From the NCBI GenBank assembly GCA_039715055.1, contig JBDLID010000117.1:1-9366 (forward strand): 9,366 nucleotides of DNA. Reading direction: 5' to 3'. Within the stretch, counting starts at the first letter, position 1; each line of letters opens with the position of its first letter. Of the stretch, positions 1-6,861 are shown piece by piece. Both the position numbers and the translations under genes were made by a program. The notes beneath the pieces are model-generated. The model made no database searches, was not told where the DNA came from, and saw only the letters and a list, made by a program, of their open reading frames with translations. This DNA comes from JBDLID01 sp039715055 (lineage in GTDB: Bacteria > Desulfobacterota > Desulfobulbia > Desulfobulbales > Desulfocapsaceae).

Positions 1-1103
1 ATGAATTCAATAAATCTGAACATTTTCGTTTTCTGCTGCAGCCAGTTGCTTTGCTGAAAGTGAATACTGAAGAGAATGATAAATAAGCCAACAATCTTGA
101 ACAGAGGAACCAGCACACTGGCTATCAGTATGATTCCGCCGATAAAATAATCACCGTCCTGAAAAAAATAAATGATTCCATCGAGAATGGTCGATTCCTC
201 AAAGGTCCCCATGAAACCCACCCGCATAATGGGCAGGATATTCGCCGGCAGGAAGAGGACACAGGCGGTAAGTAAAAAGGCCCAGGTTCGGCCCACACTG
301 TCAGGTTTTCTGAAGTGCAGCCGGCCCAGACAACGCCGGCAGCGCATCAGTTCATCATCTGCAATGTGTACACCACGTGAAATTTTGCCACACTCTTCAC
401 ATCTGATGAGTCCTGCTTCTCTGGCAGTTCCGTTTGCTACCAGTGTCGTGGTCGCTGAGGGTTTTGATTCTTTCTTCTTCGCTATCTGTGCTTCGATACG
501 ATCCCAGAAATACTCCTCGTCGGTCACAGTTGATGAAACAATGGTAAGCAGAACCAGTCCGACAAAACAAAAAAAGCCTGCGTTGTAGCTTATCTCCGCC
601 ATACCGTACATCTTAATGATACTCACCAGAATGCCGAGCAGATAGACCTCTACCATCCCCCATTCGGACAAATGTTTGTACCACCGTAACGTCTTGATGC
701 CTGCTGGTGAAATCCGTGCGGAGAATACGGATAGGGAGGAGATGAACAAAAAACTGAGTTTCAGGAACGGAAAAATAATGCTGACAAGCAAGACCATAAT
801 GCCGACAAAAAAATAGCCTCCTGCAAAAAGGACCCACACCGCATCAAACATGTTGCTGCTGCCGTGAAGGCCAACCATTGAAAATGTCATAATAGGCATG
901 AACATGGCCGGAACAAAGACAATCAATCCGGCCAGGCTTATTGCGAAAGCCTTTTCAGGGGAATTTTCAACACTCTTGCGAAGCAGGCTTTTGCAACGCG
1001 GACATACTATTCTTACACCTGTGGCGACACGTTCTTTTTCAAGGAGCAAATCACATCCCGGACATATTTGCAGTTTTGATAAGGAGAGAGGAGTCGATTT
1101 CAT
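1..1103 (-). CDS. PqiA/LetA-family integral membrane protein, C-terminus cut by window edge
   Basis: Partial gene: 367 codons are open from ATG at 1103 to the left edge with no stop. The protein has the duplicated PqiA layout. A first zinc-ribbon has CxxC pairs at residues 14/17 and 34/37. A membrane domain follows (about 52-190) with helices near 52-72, 97-125 and 150-190, and with the family-type stretch SEWGMVEVYLLG at 146-157. A second zinc-ribbon has CxxC pairs at 235/238 and 255/258. A second membrane domain carries FLPANILPIMR, the hallmark PqiA/LetA signature. Family members (E. coli PqiA and LetA are a little over 400 residues) sit in the inner membrane and work with MCE proteins (PqiB/LetB) in lipid movement across the periplasm, so an MCE gene is expected just outside the window. 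The start lies 29 bp after the cardiolipin synthase stop. No Shine-Dalgarno is visible, so coupling to the upstream gene is likely. PqiA versus LetA cannot be decided. Confidence 0.9.
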   Translation of the reverse strand, partial: MKSTPLSLSKLQICPGCDLLLEKERVATGVRIVCPRCKSLLRKSVENSPEKAFAISLAGLIVFVPAMFMPIMTFSMVGLHGSSNMFDAVWVLFAGGYFFVGIMVLLVSIIFPFLKLSFLFISSLSVFSARISPAGIKTLRWYKHLSEWGMVEVYLLGILVSIIKMYGMAEISYNAGFFCFVGLVLLTIVSSTVTDEEYFWDRIEAQIAKKKESKPSATTTLVANGTAREAGLIRCEECGKISRGVHIADDELMRCRRCLGRLHFRKPDSVGRTWAFLLTACVLFLPANILPIMRVGFMGTFEESTILDGIIYFFQDGDYFIGGIILIASVLVPLFKIVGLFIILFSIHFQQSNWLQQKTKMFRFIEF

Positions 1104-1132
1104 GGGCAAGAGAATTTAATATACTATTTCTT

Positions 1133-2542
1133 TCACTGAACCGGTGCAGTGAGATAGGAGGCACGCGAAAGCACTTTGAACCACAAGGGTTTATCCTCCA
1201 CCTCCTGTTTTGTCATCAGACGTGATTTGGCAAAGTCATTCTTGAACATCTGTTCAACATCGGTCACGAAGGGCTCATCAATCACCAGGGCCGTTATTTC
1301 GAAATTCAAGCGGAACGAACGGTTGTCGAAGTTGGCCGTGCCGACCCCGGCCAGAACGTCATCGACCAGGAACACCTTCTGGTGGAGAAAGCCGGGTCGG
1401 TAGCGGTACATCTCTATGCCTGACTCAAGCAGTTCGCCGACAAAGGCGTAGGCGGAATAGTAAACCAGCTTACTGTCGGGTACATCGGGAATGATGATCC
1501 TGACATCCACGTTCCGCAGCGCAGCCAGATGCAGGGCAGACATGACGCCTTCATCGGGGACGAAGTAGGGACTTGCGATCCAGATCCGCTTTTTGGCAGA
1601 ATGAATGGCCTGCTGAAACATCAGGCTGCAGGACTCCAAGCGGTCGGCGGGCCCGGTGGGTAGAAGAAGTACAGCACCATTACCCTCTGCGGCAGCGACC
1701 GGCTCCCAACTGAGTGCCGGCAATTCTTCGTCTGTTGCCCAACGCCAATCCTCAATAAAAGAAAGCTGAAGCTGCAAAACCGAGGGGCCGACAATCTTCA
1801 TGTGGGTATCACGCCAGTTGGGCAACCTGGGATCCTGGCCGAGATACTCGTCGCCGACGTTGTGTCCTCCAATCCAACCGGCTTTCCCATCCACCACAAC
1901 AATTTTGCGATGATTGCGAAAGTTGATCTGAAAGCGGTTTCCACCGCCCCTGGTCGAGTGAAAAGAACTGACCGCAACTCCAGCGTTCCGCAAATCCTGG
2001 AGGTAGGAGTCGATGCCGCGGCTGCCGATCTCATCGTAGAGAAAGCAGATCCTTACCCCGGCCCGGGCCCTGGCGATGAGACGATCCTTTACTTTACGCC
2101 CCAGTTCGTCATCGCGGACGATGTAGAACTGCACGAGGATATACTCTGCCGCCTCGTCAATCCCGGTGAGGATACTGTCAAACGTTGCCTCACCGTTGAT
2201 CAGCAGCTCGACATCGTTTCCAGTAAAGTAGGGAAGTTCAGCCAGACGCAATGCTACCTGGGCGCCACCGTGTCCAGTGTCAAATTTCTGGACATAAGGG
2301 CTAAGTTTGTGCCGGATCGTCTCCACCTCCTCACTGAATCCGGACTCCACCTGCCGTCGCAGGGTCACATAGCCCTTGAACTTATTGCGGCCGAAAACCC
2401 AGTAGGCGGGCACGGAAAGCAGGGGAAAGGTATTGAGAGAAATGATCCAGGCAATGGAACCCTGCGCAGTACGGGTGGACATCAGGGCGTGGAAGGATGA
2501 AAAAAAACCGAACACATGACCAATCAATAGCACAGTGACCAT
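1133..2542 (-). CDS. cls: Cardiolipin synthase, ClsA-like phospholipase D superfamily
   Basis: A 469-residue protein, close to E. coli ClsA (486). Two N-terminal hydrophobic segments (about 2-20 and 28-50) match the ClsA membrane anchor, including AQGSIAWIISL and the following YWVFGRNKFKGY. Two phospholipase D domains follow, each with a complete HKD motif: H211-K213-D218 in NHRKIVVVDGKAGWIGGHN, and H387-K389-D394 in LHQKVFLVDDVLAGVGTANF. Enzymes of this family join two phosphatidylglycerols into cardiolipin plus glycerol at the inner membrane; some paralogues use other phospholipids or are general transphosphatidylases. The ATG at 2542 is preceded by a strong GGGAGGAG Shine-Dalgarno. The gene starts 33 bp after the small helical gene and ends 29 bp before the PqiA-family gene, so it is probably part of the same operon. 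All catalytic residues are present; only the exact substrate is uncertain. Confidence 0.93.
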   Translation of the reverse strand: MVTVLLIGHVFGFFSSFHALMSTRTAQGSIAWIISLNTFPLLSVPAYWVFGRNKFKGYVTLRRQVESGFSEEVETIRHKLSPYVQKFDTGHGGAQVALRLAELPYFTGNDVELLINGEATFDSILTGIDEAAEYILVQFYIVRDDELGRKVKDRLIARARAGVRICFLYDEIGSRGIDSYLQDLRNAGVAVSSFHSTRGGGNRFQINFRNHRKIVVVDGKAGWIGGHNVGDEYLGQDPRLPNWRDTHMKIVGPSVLQLQLSFIEDWRWATDEELPALSWEPVAAAEGNGAVLLLPTGPADRLESCSLMFQQAIHSAKKRIWIASPYFVPDEGVMSALHLAALRNVDVRIIIPDVPDSKLVYYSAYAFVGELLESGIEMYRYRPGFLHQKVFLVDDVLAGVGTANFDNRSFRLNFEITALVIDEPFVTDVEQMFKNDFAKSRLMTKQEVEDKPLWFKVLSRASYLTAPVQ

Positions 2543-2575
2543 TTGAACTCTCCTCCCTGCCCTGACTGTAACGGG

Positions 2576-2839
2576 CTACAGTAACTTACGGATACGGTCA
2601 TAGCCCGCCTTGAGTTCATCTGCCGCAAGACCGAGAGCCGACCCGGCATCGCCAGCTGTTTTTTCCACCTCATCGGTAAAGGGTTTTAACTGGAGCTTAA
2701 AATTCTGCCATTTCTTATCAAGTTTCTCCAGTTCCTCCGCGGTCTCGGCCTTACCAAGATGTGCCTTGAGAGCAACCTCATCACGCATCTCTTTGATTGC
2801 GGCCTTCATTTCCTCAAGAGTACTTTTTTCAACAGTCAT
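2576..2839 (-). CDS. Small, highly charged helical (coiled-coil) protein of unknown function
   Basis: I do not recognise a named family. The product is 87-88 residues, rich in Glu, Lys, Ala and Leu, with no signal peptide and no membrane segment. Heptad-like spacing suggests one or two long amphipathic helices (about 4-55 and 58-88), including EELEKLDKKWQNFKLQLKP and the C-terminal YDRIRKLL. Two ATG codons are adjacent (2842 and 2839). The GGGAG Shine-Dalgarno lies only 3 nt before the first but 6 nt before the second, so the second is preferred. The gene sits between a two-TM protein (121 bp upstream) and the cardiolipin synthase (33 bp downstream). Cytoplasmic, with a possible role as a membrane-surface or partner-binding helix; this is inference from composition and context only. 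Confidence 0.75.
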   Translation of the reverse strand: MTVEKSTLEEMKAAIKEMRDEVALKAHLGKAETAEELEKLDKKWQNFKLQLKPFTDEVEKTAGDAGSALGLAADELKAGYDRIRKLL

Positions 2840-2963
2840 CATTGTCTCCCTGGTTTTGACCCTCAGCAGGTAGCTTCAGATCTTTTTCTGGTAACGATTC
2901 AGGAGCACTGCCAAACAGTTACAGTACAGTGTTTTATCCAACTATGGGCTGCCGCCTGAACAG

Positions 2964-3470
2964 TTACTTTTTCTGTTGCTTACTCAGCTTTTTTTTATTC
3001 ACCGCCTTGGTCAACAGTTCAATAAGCGGGATAAGCCCAACCGCGCCGCCGACTTTGCCACTGGTTAATGCAGTAAATCCTGAGCGGATTCGATACACAT
3101 CATCAGTCACCTTTGAAAATTCCGCTTTTACAGCATCCACATCCGCCTCCAGTTCAGAGTAGACCAGGTCTCGAATTTCCTGTGCCATCTTTTCTTCATC
3201 ACTGTTGCTGCCTGAACGGGCAGCAACACGCAGCACAGCCACCCCAATGATAATATCGATGATGGCGATACAGAGTGATGCCCCGGCCGGGCTGAATCTG
3301 GAGGACAATGACTGGTATCCGGAAAAATTCAACATCCCCAGGCCTAACAGAACAAAAAACAGGGCAATGGCACTCAAGACGGCCTGACTCGCTGTCTGCC
3401 TGGCACGGAGTTTGCCAAGGGTCATTTCCGTTTTGGCCAAAAGCTTTAATTTCAGTATGGGATCATTCAT
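2964..3470 (-). CDS. Two-TM membrane protein, YqjE/phage-holin-superfamily-like
   Basis: A 168-residue protein. An amphipathic N-terminal helix (1-28) precedes two hydrophobic segments (about 30-48 and 63-83). Then come a charged, coiled-coil-prone region (90-130) with many Glu and Asp, a glycine-rich hydrophobic patch (138-152) and a Lys-rich tail. This order resembles the YqjE/holin superfamily III group of small inner-membrane proteins, but the match rests on architecture rather than diagnostic residues. The ATG at 3470 has a strong AAGGAGAG Shine-Dalgarno and lies 9 nt after the stop of the preceding tail-anchored gene, so the two are almost certainly co-translated. The YqjD-like then YqjE-like order mirrors the enterobacterial yqjDE pair. 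Function is unknown; roles at the membrane surface are plausible. Confidence 0.8.
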   Translation of the reverse strand: MNDPILKLKLLAKTEMTLGKLRARQTASQAVLSAIALFFVLLGLGMLNFSGYQSLSSRFSPAGASLCIAIIDIIIGVAVLRVAARSGSNSDEEKMAQEIRDLVYSELEADVDAVKAEFSKVTDDVYRIRSGFTALTSGKVGGAVGLIPLIELLTKAVNKKKLSKQQKK

Positions 3471-3479
3471 AATCTCTCC

Positions 3480-3764
3480 TTATCTGGGCAGCAATCGGCC
3501 TACGAGTATTCCAAGGGCAAAAACAATCAGCAGGGTCATGGGGCTGGTGTTCTCAAGTTCCTGTTCCAGAGCATCAACCAGTTCTTCTATCTGAGAATTC
3601 AAATCACTTTCATCACCTGCGTTATCCTGGACATGGAGAGTGTCGTTCTGCTCTGTTACAGTTGCTTCCTCTGCAACGGCGGGGGTGGACGATGTGCCCC
3701 GTTTTAAGGATTCAACTTCAATACGCAGCCTTTCAAGTTCCGCTTGCCTTTCGTCTTTTGCCAT
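3480..3764 (-). CDS. C-tail-anchored coiled-coil protein, YqjD/ElaB-like architecture
   Basis: About 94 residues. The N-terminal third is a charged coiled coil (AKDERQAELERLRIEVESLK), followed by an acidic, low-complexity linker and a second acidic helix (EELVDALEQELE). A single C-terminal membrane segment ends in GILVGRLLPR. Proteins of the YqjD/ElaB/YgaM group share this layout: a helical cytosolic part, one C-terminal anchor and a terminal Arg. E. coli YqjD is reported to bind ribosomes at the inner membrane in stationary phase. Here the helix is shorter and the usual Gly-rich entry to the anchor is missing, so the assignment is structural, not firm. The start is ambiguous: ATG at 3764 or GTG three codons upstream at 3773. 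Neither has a good Shine-Dalgarno; ATG is chosen because the coiled coil begins there. It is coupled to the following two-TM gene. Confidence 0.78.
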   Translation of the reverse strand: MAKDERQAELERLRIEVESLKRGTSSTPAVAEEATVTEQNDTLHVQDNAGDESDLNSQIEELVDALEQELENTSPMTLLIVFALGILVGRLLPR

Positions 3765-3807
3765 TTTCAGCACCAGTGGGTTACTTTCAGTACCTTCGAA
3801 ATTCTTT

Positions 3808-3830
3808 AAAAAAAATCGAAGAGAATCTCG
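3808..3830 (-). terminator. Weak hairpin plus T8 tract after the permease gene
   Basis: On the minus strand a short imperfect hairpin (3830-3817, CGAGA against TCTTCG with one bulge and a 3-nt loop) is followed one base later by eight consecutive T (3815-3808). It lies about 20 bp past the permease stop. The stem is short, so this is at best a partial terminator or attenuator that would lower expression of the downstream genes. Confidence 0.3.
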
Positions 3831-3848
3831 TGCAGCTACTTATTTTTA

Positions 3849-4895
3849 TCATTTTTTCTTTTCCTCTTCCGGAGCGGGACTGAGCAAGACAGCAAACCAT
3901 ATTGTCTGGGGGTTGTTCATGGAAGCGAGCTTGACCACCATGGTAAGGGGAACGGAGAGCAGCATACCCACCGGCCCAAGGAGCCACCCCCAGAACACCA
4001 GAGAAAGAAAAACAGCCAGGGTGGAAAGACCCAGTTTTTTCCCCATTATCCGGGGCTCAAGTACATTGCCCATAATTATATTGACCCCGAGATAGAGACC
4101 AATAATGATCAGGGTTTTGCTTGCCCCCAGCTGTATAAGCCCAAGAAGAATCGCAGGCACTGCAGCCAGGATGGAGCCGATGTTGGGCACAAAGTTCAGG
4201 CCAAAGGCGATAACTCCCCATAATACAGCAAAATCAAGACCGATCAGGGTGAGACCAAGCCAAATCACAATCCCGGTAAGCAGGCTTACGGCCGCTTTAA
4301 TCACGGTGTACTCGTTGGTGCTTTTGACAATCCGGGCAATCTGCTGCAGTGTTTTTTCAGTGTTGCTTCCTTCCACGGCCACAAACTTTGCCGGAAAGGC
4401 CATGGCGTCGAACAGCATGAACATGGTTGTAAACATGATCAGCGCTGAATTACTGAGGATGTCGGCCACTCCGGAGAACAGACTGTTAGCAAAATTGAGA
4501 ACAACACCCGGGTCCACAGCTTTTAGAATACCGGCGTCTCTGATATCGATCCCTTTTGTGAGAAGGAAAGAGACAACCTGTTCTGTTAATTCAGCTATCC
4601 GTTCCTGGTACCCGGGCAGGGCCTGACTGAACTGGGCCATACTTGAACCGATCATCAGTGATGTCAGCACCAAAAGCAGGACCACCGCCAGGAGAACCAA
4701 GCCCACGGCCAGGGTGGATGGCACCCCCCGCTTTTTCAACCAGTTCACCGGAGTCACCGCAATAACAGCGATAAAAAGTGCCAGGAGAAAGGGATCGACA
4801 ATCGCCACGGACTGGCGGGCGGCAGCCAGTAAAAAAACGATCCCTGCCAGGGTAAGTACCGTGTCTCGAAGCGTTGTCGCGTGTTGTTCAGTCAT
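3849..4895 (-). CDS. AI-2E/PerM-family membrane permease
   Basis: A 348-residue polytopic inner-membrane protein. It has two N-terminal hydrophobic segments (about 13-50), one at 58-82, a soluble amphipathic part (about 90-145) and a C-terminal block of several helices (150-325). Family signatures are clear: FVPNIGSILAAVPAIL at 235-250 and, in the last loop and helices, NVLEPRIMGKKLGLS (277-291) followed by GWLLGPVGMLLSVPLT. The tail is Lys/Glu rich. The family takes its name from the putative autoinducer-2 exporter TqsA, but members serve various or unknown substrates, including Na+/H+ antiport in some, so quorum sensing should not be assumed. ATG at 4895 lies 8 bp after the UbiB-like stop, and its AAGGAG Shine-Dalgarno is in the last codons of that gene, indicating translational coupling. 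It is followed by a weak terminator-like hairpin. Confidence 0.92.
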   Translation of the reverse strand: MTEQHATTLRDTVLTLAGIVFLLAAARQSVAIVDPFLLALFIAVIAVTPVNWLKKRGVPSTLAVGLVLLAVVLLLVLTSLMIGSSMAQFSQALPGYQERIAELTEQVVSFLLTKGIDIRDAGILKAVDPGVVLNFANSLFSGVADILSNSALIMFTTMFMLFDAMAFPAKFVAVEGSNTEKTLQQIARIVKSTNEYTVIKAAVSLLTGIVIWLGLTLIGLDFAVLWGVIAFGLNFVPNIGSILAAVPAILLGLIQLGASKTLIIIGLYLGVNIIMGNVLEPRIMGKKLGLSTLAVFLSLVFWGWLLGPVGMLLSVPLTMVVKLASMNNPQTIWFAVLLSPAPEEEKKK

Positions 4896-4903
4896 GGTCT
4901 GCC

Positions 4904-6577
4904 TTACTCCTTGTCAATCGAATCAACGCTGCCCGATTTGCTGATGGCCAGAAGAAGCTTGAGCCCCAGGTAAAAAGAGAGGCCATAGCCCAATCCCCCA
5001 AATATTGAAATCCCCTGAAAGAGTGGCGGTGCCTGCATGGACCAGAGCAGGGATGAGCCGAGAAAGAGGGAGGCGGTCAGAATACCGATCACCAGACGGT
5101 TGACGATGGGATCAAGGTGGCGGTGGGCAAGCTGGATGTCAAAGCTGCCCTCCTGGATGCGACTCAGGGTATTGTTGAGTTCGCGGGGCAGGGAATTCAA
5201 AAAAAGATCCCAGTCCCGGTAAGAGCGCTGCATCTTCCCCACCAGGCGCTTAGGAGAAAATCGTCTGGCCACGATTTTGTTATAGTAGGGCTCCAGCAAT
5301 TCAGCCAGGCTGAAACCACGCTCAAGTATCCGTGAGGTTCCCTCAAGGAGGATCAGGGTGCGGATCAGCATGGTAACATCGGCCGGCAGATGGATATGGT
5401 GCCTGTGGACAATGGCGATAAAACTGTTCAGGGCTTCGCTGACATTGAGCTCTTCCAGGTTCCGGTCACCATAATCGGCCAGGAAATCATCAATGTCGCG
5501 GCTAAGTACCTCTCGGGAAACACCGGAAGGCATGGCATCCAGGCGCTGCATGACACTGAGGATTTCATCAGTATCACGGGAAAGGACAGCCAGCAGCAAC
5601 GACTCGAACTCGTCACGCATTTTCTCGCTGAGCCGACCGCTCATGCCACAGTCGAGGATGCCCACCCGGCCGTCTGCCAGCAGCATCAGGTTGCCGGGAT
5701 GGGGGTCGGCATGGTAGAAGCCGTCCCGAAAGATCATTTCCAGAAAAACATTGGCCCCCCTCCGGGCAAATTTTGCAAGATCGACTTCTCCCTGGCGCAG
5801 CCTTTCCGGCTTGCTACCCGGGGTTCCGGGCAGGAACTCCATGGTCAGCACCCGTTTAGAGGAGTACTCCGGAAAGGTTTTCGGGAATTGTACGGTCCTG
5901 TCTTTTCTGAAATTGCGGCTGAACTGCTCAAGATTTCGCCTTTCATTGTTGAAATCGAGCTCCCGCAGGAGGGTGCGTCTGAACTGGCCCACGACACCAA
6001 CAGGATCATAGGGGCGCAGGCGGCGGCTCTGTTTATGGGCCAGATCAGCCAATCCTGCAAGGATGGCAAGATCAGAGCTGACTTTCTCCTCCGTCCCCTG
6101 GTGCAGGATTTTAACGACCACCTGCCCACCGTCAAGGAGTACAGCCCGGTGAACCTGGCCGATGGAGGCCGAGGCAAAGGCGGCCTCCTGAAAGTCCTGA
6201 AAACAGTCTTCAGGTGTTTTGCCAAGCTCAGTCGTAAAGAGTAAACGGGCCGTTTGCGGCGGGTCAGGCGGAGTGCCGGATTGCAACTGAGCCAACTCGT
6301 TTGCCATCTCCTCACCGAGAAGATCAGGGCGGGTACTGAGCATCTGGCCAAGCTTGATAAAGGTGGTGCCCAGCTCGGTTAAGGCCAGGCGCAGACGCTC
6401 CGCTGCACTGAGCTCTGATATGGCCCGGCCGTCATCGTGGCTGAGCTTTTCTTTGAGCCCCGGAAAGGGAATTTCCTCAAGCCAGTCGGCCAGGCCGTAT
6501 TTGGCAAAGGTGGCACCGATCTCATAAACCCGGGCAGTGTTACGCTTTAAGAGTTCAATTGATTCAATATGCACCAT
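4904..6577 (-). CDS. UbiB/ABC1/ADCK-family atypical kinase-like protein
   Basis: A 557-residue protein with all the landmarks of the UbiB family: KLGQ at 75-78 (the family-specific KxGQ motif), the Ala/Ser-rich nucleotide loop ASASIGQVH at 135-143, the ATP-binding lysine K156 in VVVKI, ELD at 206-208 (the ExD motif), catalytic HADPHPGN at 289-296, and the metal-binding D309 in LDCG. Two C-terminal hydrophobic helices (about 492-512 and 520-545) anchor it to the membrane. Family members are ATPases or kinase-like factors needed for ubiquinone synthesis or, more broadly, for lipid homeostasis; no other ubiquinone gene is present here. DFG is replaced by DCG. The ATG at 6577 follows an in-frame TAA and has a modest GGTGA Shine-Dalgarno. 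It is the first gene of the seven-gene run, behind a candidate sigma70 promoter. The specific substrate is unknown, so no symbol is given. Confidence 0.93.
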   Translation of the reverse strand: MVHIESIELLKRNTARVYEIGATFAKYGLADWLEEIPFPGLKEKLSHDDGRAISELSAAERLRLALTELGTTFIKLGQMLSTRPDLLGEEMANELAQLQSGTPPDPPQTARLLFTTELGKTPEDCFQDFQEAAFASASIGQVHRAVLLDGGQVVVKILHQGTEEKVSSDLAILAGLADLAHKQSRRLRPYDPVGVVGQFRRTLLRELDFNNERRNLEQFSRNFRKDRTVQFPKTFPEYSSKRVLTMEFLPGTPGSKPERLRQGEVDLAKFARRGANVFLEMIFRDGFYHADPHPGNLMLLADGRVGILDCGMSGRLSEKMRDEFESLLLAVLSRDTDEILSVMQRLDAMPSGVSREVLSRDIDDFLADYGDRNLEELNVSEALNSFIAIVHRHHIHLPADVTMLIRTLILLEGTSRILERGFSLAELLEPYYNKIVARRFSPKRLVGKMQRSYRDWDLFLNSLPRELNNTLSRIQEGSFDIQLAHRHLDPIVNRLVIGILTASLFLGSSLLWSMQAPPLFQGISIFGGLGYGLSFYLGLKLLLAISKSGSVDSIDKE

Positions 6578-6623
6578 CGCTTATCACCAGTCCCTCACAC
6601 AGGGAATCTTCGCTATATTGGCT

Positions 6624-6731
6624 CAAGGAAGTCTGGAAAACTTTCCCTTGATCAATGCCCTGCCGATGCCGGTCCGGGCACGACACGGCAAAAGTCGTTT
6701 TCAAATCTACAGGTCTCCACCGGGGTCCTGT
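6624..6731 (-). other. Candidate structured 5' leader of the UbiB-like operon
   Basis: Between the predicted transcription start (near 6783) and the ATG at 6577 the minus strand holds four consecutive potential stem-loops: ACAGG/CCTGT (6731-6709), ACGAC/GTCGT (6698-6680), TGCCC-CCG/CGG-GGGCA (6680-6656) and CAAGGGAAAGT/ACTTCCTTG with two bulges (6650-6624). None is followed by a T tract, so they do not look like a terminator. I recognise no known riboswitch class. Stems this short can arise by chance. Confidence 0.25.
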
Positions 6732-6789
6732 GCTGCTCTCAATGTCTGCCACACTTCCTTCGCTGCAAATGAGACAAGAAATCATTATC

Positions 6790-6818
6790 ATATTACAGCA
6801 CCTGCCCAATGAAGTCAA
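6790..6818 (-). promoter_or_regulatory. Candidate sigma70 promoter of the UbiB-like operon
   Basis: On the minus strand, -35 TTGACT (6818-6813) and -10 TAATAT (6795-6790) are separated by exactly 17 bp. This is the best promoter match in the window. The predicted start near 6783 gives a 5' leader of roughly 205 nt before the UbiB-like ATG. Confidence 0.55.
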
Positions 6819-6829
6819 ACACATGTGTT
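6818..6829. promoter_or_regulatory. Perfect 12-bp palindrome at the -35 box, possible operator
   Basis: AACACATGTGTT is a perfect dyad that overlaps the -35 hexamer by one base. Its position suits a dimeric transcription factor controlling the UbiB-like operon. It does not fit the FNR or CRP consensus. Confidence 0.35.
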
Positions 6830-6861
6830 ACACTATTTTTATAATGAAATGCACCCGCAGC

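Noticed and set aside
1802..2500. Plus-strand open frame of 232 codons opposite the cardiolipin synthase
   Set aside because: Entirely antisense to a confident gene with both HKD motifs; low-complexity product without family resemblance.
3797..3821. CTTCGA/TCGAAG inverted repeat as an operator
   Set aside because: Only 6-bp arms in AT-rich sequence around an A8 run; expected by chance and overlaps the better explained hairpin plus T tract.
5390..6244. Plus-strand open frame of 284 codons opposite the UbiB-like gene
   Set aside because: It is antisense to a gene with complete conserved motifs, has no recognisable domain and no ribosome binding site; it is a codon-bias shadow.
6564..6824. Minus-strand frame of 86 codons covering the UbiB-like leader
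   Set aside because: Its ATG lies inside the palindrome upstream of the predicted transcription start, it has no Shine-Dalgarno, it overlaps the UbiB-like start, and the product is Cys/Ser-rich without known resemblance.
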